DNA of 46,582 nt, taken from positions 1 to 46,582 of the IMG/VR virus record IMGVR_UViG_3300032087_002512; one strand, 5' to 3'. The notes under the pieces were generated by a model, which ran no database searches, was not told the origin of the DNA, and worked only from the letters and a program-made list of their open reading frames with translations. Both the position numbers and the translations under genes were made by a program. Source of the stretch: a virus. Shown one piece after another: positions 28,420 through 36,437 of the stretch. Position 1 is the first letter of the stretch. Every line of letters begins with the position of its first letter.

Positions 28420-28930
28420 GCAGTTCCTGTTCGCCTTGGGCATGAACCTTACGAAGATACCCGTCATTGTGGCGGGTCTCTTTGTGGTTCCTTTCATGTA
28501 CAGGTTGCGTGCTGTACCGGCACAGAACATGCCAGCTAAGTATAGACCGTGGCTTAACCCGGAGGACTGGACAGGAGGGTACAGGGAGTTTCCCCCCGAG
28601 TACGGCTGTGTCCCACCTGACCTACAGGAGAGGTACTCAGGTCTCTGGGGCTTCTGGAAGTACCATGCACTCCGTAATGGTGGGGACGGACTGCGTAACT
28701 ATGATTGGCATGTGGCCCGGTACGAGGAGGATGCTATGTCCTTCCGCTATCATAAGTACGGGTACTATGTAGAGCAGGGAATCTATGGCTCTTGGATGTG
28801 GTCTTTCACACGTGTGAAGATCAAGTTCGGGTGGCGTATGAAACCTACTGATTCACTTAACGGCTACAACCCCAACAGCATCCGATGGGTGTACGGGGCT
28901 GGCCCAACATGGAGCTTTAGACTACGATGA
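28412..28930 (+). CDS. Membrane-anchored hypothetical protein, last rightward gene
   Basis: A 172-residue protein from ATG 28412 (GAGG six bases upstream). One N-terminal transmembrane helix (FALGMNLTKIPVIVAGLFVV, within about residues 5-30) is followed by a Tyr/Trp-rich soluble part (WTGGYREFPPEYGCV, GLWGFWKYHALRNGG). Similar proteins are widespread in phages without known role. Palindrome site 13 is inside it as TRVK. Its stop at 28930 abuts the stop of the leftward holin gene. Confidence 0.75.
   Translation: MIKQFLFALGMNLTKIPVIVAGLFVVPFMYRLRAVPAQNMPAKYRPWLNPEDWTGGYREFPPEYGCVPPDLQERYSGLWGFWKYHALRNGGDGLRNYDWHVARYEEDAMSFRYHKYGYYVEQGIYGSWMWSFTRVKIKFGWRMKPTDSLNGYNPNSIRWVYGAGPTWSFRLR
28806..28817. 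promoter_or_regulatory. Dispersed palindrome TCACACGTGTGA, site 13
   Basis: Perfect copy (TTCACACGTGTGAA) inside the last rightward gene, about 110 bases before the arms meet; read as T-R-V-K. No copy lies beyond it. Confidence 0.8.
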
Positions 28931-29344
28931 CTATACTTGATCCTTTCGCTTCAGTGCGTCAACAATGGGAAGCACAGACTTCTCAACCGAGCGACCAACA
29001 ACGTATCCTCCGAGCCCGAGCTGAAGCAGAGTCCAAGCCTCGGGTGCGAGACGGAAAGCTAGTTGGCCTGTTTGGTCAAGAACCACCAAGGCTAAAAATG
29101 TAAGCATAGTAATGGGTCGCCACGTAGCAGTCAGCCAGTGTTCAGACTTGGCTTCGGCTTCTATGATGGCGGCCCTTTGCTTTAGGTTCTCTTTCTCGTA
29201 AGCAATGCCCGCCTCAATAGCACCGACGTACGTGTTCAACGTACTGGCCTTGTGTGCTAGCTTCTCCTCTTCCGAGGTATGAAGTTCATCTATAAGCTCA
29301 ACCGCTGGCTTAAAGATTCCTCTAATCAATTCAAATACATTCAT
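28931..29344 (-). CDS. Holin, 3-TM superfamily
   Basis: A 137-residue protein matching the phage 3-TM holin family: an N-terminal amphipathic part (MNVFELIRGIFKPAVELIDE), a charged helical linker, the signature WLTATWRPITMLTFLALVVL, and a second hydrophobic stretch (TLLQLGLGGYVVGRS). It would permeabilise the inner membrane at lysis. It is the last gene of the leftward arm and is adjacent, tail-to-tail, to the last rightward gene. Confidence 0.85.
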   Translation of the reverse strand: MNVFELIRGIFKPAVELIDELHTSEEEKLAHKASTLNTYVGAIEAGIAYEKENLKQRAAIIEAEAKSEHWLTATWRPITMLTFLALVVLDQTGQLAFRLAPEAWTLLQLGLGGYVVGRSVEKSVLPIVDALKRKDQV

Positions 29345-30090
29345 GCCTTAAATTGCTCCTGTCTGATGAGGTAGCCACTGACGACTCCCGATGCCTGTGT
29401 GGCTACCGTGCTTACGATCCTCTGGCGTAGCTCTGTCTTAGGTGGCAGTAGCGTGGCCCCATAGTCGTTCGTCCAGCTCGCGCCATTCCATAGCCAGATG
29501 TCACTGATTGATCGCCACGCGGTGGTACCGAACAGCAGTATCTGACCTAGTACATGCAGGTCTGTGTTGCCCCCCATGCGGCCCGTTTGGATTCGGTACT
29601 GCCTTATCATCAAGTACTTCCCAGCCGGTACTGTGTAGTGTGTCTGGTGTGTCTGCCCTTGGGTTGCTTCGATGTATGCCTGTGTGTCGCCACCAATAGA
29701 TATCGTAATACCCCCAGCGTTGATCTCACCAGTACCGGCAGTCACGTTGTACGCCCTGTTGATACGGAACCAGTCAGTTCCCACAGAGACTACGGGAGTC
29801 ACCCCGTTGGTCGTCACTGTCTCTGATATCTGCTCGTAGTTACTGTCCAGACCCTCTACTGTGATTGTGCGCGCTCCAGTGCCCGCAGAACTGTCGTCCG
29901 CGCTGTCAGATACAAGCGAGAATGCCCCAGCCGTAGTAGGCAGTACTCGGAGAGTGCTTAGGGGCCACATCTCCTCCGTACCTGCACCGATGGAGTCATT
30001 CATTCCAAACTTGCGGAACCCTTCCCAACCCTCTACGTGCCCGAGTGCTACGGATTCTTTCAGGTTGTTGTTGTAGATCAGATTGCTCAT
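29341..30090 (-). CDS. Virion-type structural protein, unknown
   Basis: A 249-residue beta-rich protein (MSNLIYNNNLKESVALGHVE, GLDSNYEQISETVTTNG, INAGGITISIGGDTQAYIE). Proteins with this sequence style occur as virion or tail components in marine podoviruses and cyanophages. It overlaps the holin start by four bases. Not assignable to a specific virion part from sequence alone. Confidence 0.65.
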   Translation of the reverse strand: MSNLIYNNNLKESVALGHVEGWEGFRKFGMNDSIGAGTEEMWPLSTLRVLPTTAGAFSLVSDSADDSSAGTGARTITVEGLDSNYEQISETVTTNGVTPVVSVGTDWFRINRAYNVTAGTGEINAGGITISIGGDTQAYIEATQGQTHQTHYTVPAGKYLMIRQYRIQTGRMGGNTDLHVLGQILLFGTTAWRSISDIWLWNGASWTNDYGATLLPPKTELRQRIVSTVATQASGVVSGYLIRQEQFKA

Positions 30091-30344
30091 GAGAGTTTCT
30101 TTACTCCTACGACCATGCCGTGCGGTATGAACATACGCGCAGCAGCACCGTCAGACTTCTTCTCGTAAAGGTCCGTGGCTAGCACGTACCCGTGTTGGTT
30201 CTTGGCTATGAGGAACCCGGTTGTGTATCTCCACACCGGCTCCGTCTTGTCTGCATCTTCTACCTTGAAGTCGTCCGTGTCTATGAAGGCATCGCCCCAC
30301 TTGACTACTATAACGCTCGAGGGCACTGATATCTTACGCGCCAT
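30087..30344 (-). CDS. Hypothetical small protein
   Basis: An 85-residue, beta-rich protein (MARKISVPSSVIVVKWGDAF, TGFLIAKNQHGYVLATDLYE). No motif recognised. It overlaps the zincin gene by 37 bases and the structural gene by four bases. Function unknown. Confidence 0.65.
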   Translation of the reverse strand: MARKISVPSSVIVVKWGDAFIDTDDFKVEDADKTEPVWRYTTGFLIAKNQHGYVLATDLYEKKSDGAAARMFIPHGMVVGVKKLS

Positions 30345-30766
30345 TGCTTGTCCACCTCCCTGTTAAACACTCTAGCTGTGACTACTCTTGCAGTCTCTTC
30401 AGACTTACAGCGTGTCGTAGGTGCTAGGTGGTCCAATATGTAGTGCACGGTCTCGTGCATTTCTATCTGTTCGTGAGCGATTAGCCATCTGCTGGAGTTG
30501 ATGTATATAGTTGCTGTGTCTGGGTAGTATACTCCAAGGTTGTTCCCCTGTAGTATGAAGGGGTCCTTCGTGTACACCGCGACAGGTGGTGGCAGCTTAG
30601 AGCAGTCGAGACGAAGCTCCAAGCAAGCGGTCTCGAATATGGTGGGAGGGGGAGGCTCTGATACTGCTGCCGATCCAATGAGCAGCGTGGCTCCTACAAC
30701 TATGAGTATTCTATGAAGTATTCCTTTGGTAATGGTTTCCGTCCTCCCATGCTCCACCCCACTCAT
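30308..30766 (-). CDS. Secreted zincin-type metallopeptidase candidate
   Basis: A 152-residue protein with an N-terminal hydrophobic stretch LIVVGATLLIGSAAVSE (about residues 20-37) preceded by basic residues, a likely signal peptide or signal anchor, and the zinc-binding HExxH motif as HETVH in AHEQIEMHETVHYILDHL (about residues 96-113). Four cysteines could form periplasmic disulfides. It lies in the lysis region between an M15 peptidase and two small genes, and its start overlaps the M15 gene by 56 bases. Envelope degradation or spanin-like support at lysis is likely; the start has no clear ribosome-binding site. Confidence 0.65.
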   Translation of the reverse strand: MSGVEHGRTETITKGILHRILIVVGATLLIGSAAVSEPPPPTIFETACLELRLDCSKLPPPVAVYTKDPFILQGNNLGVYYPDTATIYINSSRWLIAHEQIEMHETVHYILDHLAPTTRCKSEETARVVTARVFNREVDKQWRVRYQCPRAL

Positions 30767-31052
30767 TCTGCTCGTCTAGGGATTCCCAGAACGCTCCAAG
30801 CTCTACGTGGTCATCAGTCCTGCCCAAATACTCTCCATCCTTGAAGAGATTCAGGTCTACGGCTAGTCGTCTCTTGTGTTCACTGTTCGCTGACGCATAG
30901 CTCAGCTTCTCCCCGTACTTACCATGTACCCGAGGGTCACGGTACGCATCCCCGAAGGTAACGGAGTACCCACGGGAGTCTGCGAAGAGGATCAGCAGAG
31001 CTATGTGCTTTGCAAATATCTGTTGTTGTCTACTCAGGCTCAACTTTCTCAC
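30711..31052 (-). CDS. Endolysin-like M15 peptidase (VanY/L-Ala-D-Glu type)
   Basis: A 113-residue protein of the M15 peptidase family: SVTFGDAYRDPRVHG, the zinc motif SEHKRRLAVDLNLF (S-x-H-x6-D), and the C-terminal GNHYQ with the second metal histidine. Such enzymes cut peptide bonds in peptidoglycan stem peptides. No secretion signal is seen, so it would pass the membrane through the holin. The start is uncertain: GTG 31052 overlaps the end of the large internal-virion gene by 23 bases; TTG 31043 is an alternative. Confidence 0.8.
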   Translation of the reverse strand: MRKLSLSRQQQIFAKHIALLILFADSRGYSVTFGDAYRDPRVHGKYGEKLSYASANSEHKRRLAVDLNLFKDGEYLGRTDDHVELGAFWESLDEQNEWGGAWEDGNHYQRNTS

Positions 31053-34000
31053 TCTGTAGCTCGTCGCTAACGCTCTGTAACCATTCGTTAAACTCGAGGC
31101 CCTTCTGGTATACGTCCTCTGGCATCTCTCCTGCACCGTCCCAGCCTGTACCCGGAAGGATACCTGCACGAACCAGAGCAGCGATGCCCGGACGTGACCG
31201 TGAAGGTACTCCTGCTGCTAGGGTTAGATGACGGAGCTTCTCTGGGTCTGCTACTGCCTCGACAGCTTTCTTAGAGTGCCACCGCAGTCTGATCCAGTTA
31301 CTAGCAGAGACACGGCGCTGCCATACGTTCAGCGGCCCCATGAGCGTACGGGATGTACGGATCACGTCGCCCTGTAGCTCTGGCGTTGCGGCCCCAATGC
31401 GGAACCTCTGTGTGTCAAGGTGCAGTCCCCGCCACGTGTTCTTCAGGTCAGTGACGTACTGGTCACCGTGAAGAGCGCGTAGAGCATGCTCGTGCTCGTC
31501 GATGTATTTCTTGAAGGAATCAGCAGACTTAGCTGGGTTCTGTGACGCTGTGTCACTGAAGAACCTCTCGTTAATCATGCGCTTATTCTCCACGAGGGAC
31601 TCGATCCGTACCTGCTCAGCGAGCTGGGGGTCCATGCGCTTAAGCTCTCTCATGTATGTCATGGTACGCTTACGCGGATTACCTGTCTTACCAATCTCCG
31701 TGAGGCTCTCTACCATCTTACCCGGCGTGAGCGTACCGAACTGCTCTAGCCTGTTCATGGCCGAGCGTGACGCAGCAGCACGATCAGCAAGGATGTTCCT
31801 GCCTTCCTTAGTAAAGTTAGTAGCAGCGAACTCAGCCATATCTCCTTCGCTGAACACAGACCTCAGTGACGTACTGTAGTTACGGAGGAACGTATGGTGC
31901 TTGGCAGCGGTGAAGCCCGTGCCACCTAGTACGCTGTCAGTGTACAAGGACATGAGTGCTTCTCGCACGTGCATCTGCCCACTTGGGTTAGAGTTCATCC
32001 ATGGAGAGATGTGCTGTAGGAACTTGCTGCCGTTCCTGAGTGCGTTACCCATCTCCTTGAGTTCGATGTTGATGTACTGGCCATCACGGTTCTTAGCGAA
32101 CAGAGGATTGGATGTAACAGCGGACTCGGCGTGCCGTAGGATGTCAGTGGTCTCATTGAGACGTTCCCACGTACCACGCAGAGCGGTGCCAGTGCCCTCG
32201 TCTACCGCGTTGCCGAAGTTGTCTAGTATCTTGCCGTTCTTCATCATGTCCTCGACTGTATCCAGCATCAGGCCCACCTCTGGGTCCTTGGTGCGCTCGT
32301 AGAGTGCGCGCAAGGAGTCCCGTGAACGACCAAGGTGCCCGATGTCGAGCGTATCGTTCGTGAGTCCTTCAATGATAGGGTACCCGTCCTCGTCTACCTG
32401 CTTGCGGAACACCTGTCCCAGCGTGCGGTCAGCCGCAGACGCATCCATACCTGTAAGGGAGCGCTCTATGCGTGCTTCCAGTTGCTTAGCCATACGGTTG
32501 AGCTTGGACGTGCGGGGGTTAGCTATGCTATAGATACTCTTCTGACGATCAGCCTGCCAGCCTATCTGTGACTGCCACTTGACTCCCCAGAACTCAGCGT
32601 GTGCCTTTCCGTTAGCTACGTAGGCAAGGTCATCGTCCAGCGTGTCTGCTACTCGTGCAGCAGAGTACTCCGCAGAGTCCGCAGCTAGCGGTACCCGCAT
32701 CATCTTGCCGGGGATATGTGTGATCTCGTAGACGGGCTCAAGTGCTGGGCCACGGGTCCAAAGTACGTCACCGTCCCTCTCCGTGTACACACCGTCGTTC
32801 ATCTTGATGCCGAAGCCTTCTTTCTCGAGCCGCGCTGCCATAGCCATGCTGTACTGCGAGAGCTGGTTGTCAGACACCCACCTGTAGTCTGAGGGTATGT
32901 CACCAAGGTCCTTCATCATGCGGTCCATCATGATAGCTGCACCACCGGGGAATGACTCGTCCTCTCCAACATACTTGATGGTGACGGTCTTCGCGCCGTG
33001 ATCTACGCGCACGTCGGCACCTGAACCTACACCAGTGAGGTCGTTCTGGAAGCCCTGCTGTAGCTCATCTGTGGGCTTGCCAAGGCCCTTCATGTTTACC
33101 GAGTCGCTTCCTTGGTTCCACTTCCACGTGTATACCTCTACTGCACCATAGGTATCATTGTAGGAACCGACCTTAACACTTATGTCAGATGCGGCATCAC
33201 CTTTGGCTGTGAGCTGTGACTCTACCTTGGCGGCAGTCTGGTGGGGCGAGGATACTACATTGGTAGGCAGACGGTTGTTGTGGATGTTGTCCACAGCGTC
33301 AGACAGGGCAGCACGGTTCGTGTCCCTGCGTATGTTGATCTTCGTCTGCTCTGCTGCTGTAAGCCTAGCCTCACGCCCCTTCTGTGTAGCGATCTCCTCG
33401 AGAGAGCCAGAGGCCTCTGCCTTCGTGGTGGTGAAGGGCTTATCGGTGAGCTTCTGTACTTCCTCAAGAGTGTCTGCTGCTTCGTCTAGGTTGCTGCGTA
33501 CTTCCTGCTCCGCTGCTGCCGCTGCCTCATCATCCGTCATTCCTTTCTTACGGAACTGCTGTAGGTCTACATCAACGTCACTCTTCGTTGCTCTCTGTCC
33601 TGTCAGGCGGCCCAGCACACGGCTGAATGCCGTACCCGTAGCGGACTCACCGAAGTTGTCGGACTTGTCTAGCGCATCCGCAACGTCCTGTAGAGTAGTA
33701 TCACCCCCGAGAGCCTCAGCGTCGAGCAAGCCCTCAAGTACGATGCCAGTGTTACGCCAGCCGAAGTCACCCACAAACTCAGCGATTGCTGGGTGCTTTG
33801 TTGCGAACCTGTTGGCCACCCTAGCAGCTCCGCCACCTGTAATCTGAGAGAGCGTGGCACCTGTCATGGCGAACAGCTCCTCGATGTCAGCTACACCACC
33901 TAGGTCTTGTGGTCTGAAGAACTCTGGATCAACCAGTACTCGCTTGACCTTACCATCCTCTGTGGGCACCAGAGCTTCAAGCTGTCCGATGTCCTCATTG

Positions 34001-34788
34001 TAATTGACGGGGTCTACACCCTTCGGCAATGTTATGCCAGCGTGTTCTAGGTTGTCTGCTGCTAGTGCGTACAGCATGCGTGCCTGAGTCTCAGAGCCAT
34101 TGACCTTACGTGCCAGATTGAACTTCTCACTGAACGAGGTGATGCCGGACGTGGTGTCCAGCCCAAGAGATTCTTCTCGCTCAAGCACAGCGGCACGGCT
34201 ACCCGGCTCTAGCTTGGGCAGCTCTTCGATGGTCTTAGGAATAGGGATATCACGTGCGGCAGCCATGCTAGCTATCGTAGGCTCAAAGCCCTCAGCACGT
34301 GCCCTCTGTGCCGTAGCGCTTCTCTGTGCAGCAGTCAGCCTAGAGGACTTGTGGGGTGTGGTGTCGAGGTTCTCGTCCATCCACCTAGTCTGGGCTAGCT
34401 GCTCCCTGTACGCTCCCATAGCACCGGGATACTGCTGGTTGAACGTAGCGAGAGCGCGTACACCACGGTCATAGGACGCGCCCAGCTTCTCCTTGCCCAT
34501 AGTCTTCAGACGGTCAGCCAGCATAAAGGCTGTAGCTGCGTCACGGATGACCGGTGCAGGGTCTGAGCGATCTGGGTTTGCGAACTGATCTCGCATCCCT
34601 TGGGTGAACGGCACGTCTCCAGCAGGGTTGTCCTCGGTGGCCGGAGTGGGGTCGTTAGTAGGTACGTCCTGAAGTGGTTTCAACGGTGCACCCCTATCGG
34701 CCACAACGCTACGTCCGTACGGGGTGTTGCCCTGTACAGTCGATGCTCCGAATGGAACTCGTCTCTGCTGTCTGTCTAGTACGCCCAC
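31030..34788 (-). CDS. Large internal virion protein (gp16 position)
   Basis: A 1252-residue protein, the largest in the genome, at the place of T7 gp16 in the internal core series. It is mostly helical and polar, with coiled segments (ADTLEEVQKLTDKPF) and an acidic C-terminal end. I see no lytic transglycosylase motif at the N-terminus, which T7 gp16 has. It would be ejected to form the DNA conduit across the cell envelope. The role rests on size, position and neighbours. Confidence 0.75.
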   Translation of the reverse strand: MGVLDRQQRRVPFGASTVQGNTPYGRSVVADRGAPLKPLQDVPTNDPTPATEDNPAGDVPFTQGMRDQFANPDRSDPAPVIRDAATAFMLADRLKTMGKEKLGASYDRGVRALATFNQQYPGAMGAYREQLAQTRWMDENLDTTPHKSSRLTAAQRSATAQRARAEGFEPTIASMAAARDIPIPKTIEELPKLEPGSRAAVLEREESLGLDTTSGITSFSEKFNLARKVNGSETQARMLYALAADNLEHAGITLPKGVDPVNYNEDIGQLEALVPTEDGKVKRVLVDPEFFRPQDLGGVADIEELFAMTGATLSQITGGGAARVANRFATKHPAIAEFVGDFGWRNTGIVLEGLLDAEALGGDTTLQDVADALDKSDNFGESATGTAFSRVLGRLTGQRATKSDVDVDLQQFRKKGMTDDEAAAAAEQEVRSNLDEAADTLEEVQKLTDKPFTTTKAEASGSLEEIATQKGREARLTAAEQTKINIRRDTNRAALSDAVDNIHNNRLPTNVVSSPHQTAAKVESQLTAKGDAASDISVKVGSYNDTYGAVEVYTWKWNQGSDSVNMKGLGKPTDELQQGFQNDLTGVGSGADVRVDHGAKTVTIKYVGEDESFPGGAAIMMDRMMKDLGDIPSDYRWVSDNQLSQYSMAMAARLEKEGFGIKMNDGVYTERDGDVLWTRGPALEPVYEITHIPGKMMRVPLAADSAEYSAARVADTLDDDLAYVANGKAHAEFWGVKWQSQIGWQADRQKSIYSIANPRTSKLNRMAKQLEARIERSLTGMDASAADRTLGQVFRKQVDEDGYPIIEGLTNDTLDIGHLGRSRDSLRALYERTKDPEVGLMLDTVEDMMKNGKILDNFGNAVDEGTGTALRGTWERLNETTDILRHAESAVTSNPLFAKNRDGQYINIELKEMGNALRNGSKFLQHISPWMNSNPSGQMHVREALMSLYTDSVLGGTGFTAAKHHTFLRNYSTSLRSVFSEGDMAEFAATNFTKEGRNILADRAAASRSAMNRLEQFGTLTPGKMVESLTEIGKTGNPRKRTMTYMRELKRMDPQLAEQVRIESLVENKRMINERFFSDTASQNPAKSADSFKKYIDEHEHALRALHGDQYVTDLKNTWRGLHLDTQRFRIGAATPELQGDVIRTSRTLMGPLNVWQRRVSASNWIRLRWHSKKAVEAVADPEKLRHLTLAAGVPSRSRPGIAALVRAGILPGTGWDGAGEMPEDVYQKGLEFNEWLQSVSDELQSEKVEPE

Positions 34789-36428
34789 TATTCATTGCCT
34801 CCGGGTGTGATCCCGAGTATGTCATCTATTACTGCTGACGATTCAGCTTCGCTAAGTCCTTCTACACTAAGCGTCTGCTCTGGAGTCTGTAGTCCACCCT
34901 CTGGGCTGAACTGTGTGTCCACTACTTCATTGAAGACTGCTCTGTGGCTCTCGTCAAACTCAACACCAAGGTTGGTGAACAACGCATCTCTGCGAAGACG
35001 GTAGTTCTGGAGTAGCTTGCCACCGAAGTAGGTGTCTACCTCATCGTCTTCGATACCTTTAAGAGCCGACTTGTATGAGTCCAGTCTGTCTTCCAGATCA
35101 TACGCGGAGTCTGCTGCGATAGTTACGAAGCGACGGAGTAGCTGCTGCGGGTTGGAGGTGTCACCAGCGATACGTGCCAGTGCTGCCTCGATATCCTTGT
35201 CCGACAGACCACGGTTGCTAGGCTCAGCGAGTCGTGCTGCCATGTACGCTAGCTCGAGAATCTGTGCCCTATGCTCCTGCGCCTCTGCGGACACGCCCTG
35301 TGCCCATACTGGCAGTTGGAACTGACTCCATAAACTATCCTCTGCGTCAGAGGCACGGCCCATCCACGAGTTCCAGCCAGAGTAGCCTTCACCGTTACGC
35401 CCAGCAAGACGACCAGTGGGGTCTGCCTTCATGTCGATAGCTGCTGCTGATCCTTTCTCCCTGCCCATAGGGATGAACGAGCCAATGACACCACGTATGT
35501 TACGGATGCCGTTGTCTACCCACGACACGAACCTGCCCGAGTTGCCCATTACGGCTTCGTCGATGCCTTCGTCTACGTAGTTCTTGACGGATGCAGTAAC
35601 ACGTTCGATCTTACGCATGGCCTGAGCGTTGGCCTGAACCATGGAACGAGTCTCGTCCACGTGGCCCTTGCCAAATGCTCTACGCATGCGCTGGTCTGCT
35701 GTCTCTTTGACGGTCCCCGCGTCGGGGTCTTCCAAGGTGAAGGTGTCACTGAATGCCTTGAAGTCTAGCTTTCCATTGTTGGAGTACTCTAGGCCATGTA
35801 TCTTATTTCCAGTCTCTTCATCAATGCGGAATCCCAAGGTACCCGTGAGGGGATTACCTCCGTTCTCTCGGTCATATCCAGTCTTGATGGTGTCGTTCAG
35901 GTGGCGTAGGTCACGTTCCCGCTTCTCGTCCTGTAGCTTCTGGAACTGCATGCGCTCTTCCTGTAGCTTGGTGAGGGTGTCGAGAGAGGCAGCCTGTAGG
36001 TCAGGTGCCCCGGAGGCTTGGGCGATCTCAGCAGCACGTCGAGCCATACGCTCACGTACATCGAAATCATCTTCACCTTCCTGCTTCTGGAACCGCTCTT
36101 TGCCTAGCTCCGTGCGGATGGCTCTCCGAGAGTAGAGCGTGTTGAGATCAATGCCTGCTGCTTGCGCTGCATCCATATCCTCCATCGTGCTCGCCCCGGC
36201 AGCTACGTTCTTGAAGAAGCCCTTGAGCGAGCGCCCAGTCTCTTCCCCTTCAGTCCTGCCCGTTACGAGGTGATGTATACCGCCAGCAACAGCCCCTATG
36301 CCCCTACGGGCACCCATACCGAGGGCACGGAAGTTATCGCGCTGAGCGGAACGTGCCGCAGCGGCCATAGCGCGCTCGTCTGCGCCGCCGATGCCGATGT
36401 CTTCTAAGAATCCTTTGTCTGCTGCCAT
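34788..36428 (-). CDS. Internal virion protein (gp15 position)
   Basis: A 546-residue largely helical protein (MAADKGFLEDIGIGGADERA, with MARRAAEIAQASGAPDLQAA and many Glu/Arg-rich helices). It lies between the glycine-rich internal protein and the 1252-residue protein, each separated by only a few bases. This order matches T7 gp14, gp15 and gp16. No enzymatic motif. A core or ejection protein is the best reading. Confidence 0.75.
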   Translation of the reverse strand: MAADKGFLEDIGIGGADERAMAAAARSAQRDNFRALGMGARRGIGAVAGGIHHLVTGRTEGEETGRSLKGFFKNVAAGASTMEDMDAAQAAGIDLNTLYSRRAIRTELGKERFQKQEGEDDFDVRERMARRAAEIAQASGAPDLQAASLDTLTKLQEERMQFQKLQDEKRERDLRHLNDTIKTGYDRENGGNPLTGTLGFRIDEETGNKIHGLEYSNNGKLDFKAFSDTFTLEDPDAGTVKETADQRMRRAFGKGHVDETRSMVQANAQAMRKIERVTASVKNYVDEGIDEAVMGNSGRFVSWVDNGIRNIRGVIGSFIPMGREKGSAAAIDMKADPTGRLAGRNGEGYSGWNSWMGRASDAEDSLWSQFQLPVWAQGVSAEAQEHRAQILELAYMAARLAEPSNRGLSDKDIEAALARIAGDTSNPQQLLRRFVTIAADSAYDLEDRLDSYKSALKGIEDDEVDTYFGGKLLQNYRLRRDALFTNLGVEFDESHRAVFNEVVDTQFSPEGGLQTPEQTLSVEGLSEAESSAVIDDILGITPGGNE

Positions 36429-36437
36429 GATAACTCC

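Noticed and set aside
8799-28817. The 12-bp palindrome as a CRP or similar host regulator site
   Set aside because: CRP sites are TGTGA-N6-TCACA; this palindrome has the halves in the inverted order with a 2-base centre. No other named host regulator fits well.
30711-31169. Longer M15 peptidase starting at 31169
   Set aside because: The first 39 codons of that frame lie inside the large virion gene, use a doubtful start and are not part of the family fold. GTG 31052 or TTG 31043 fits better.
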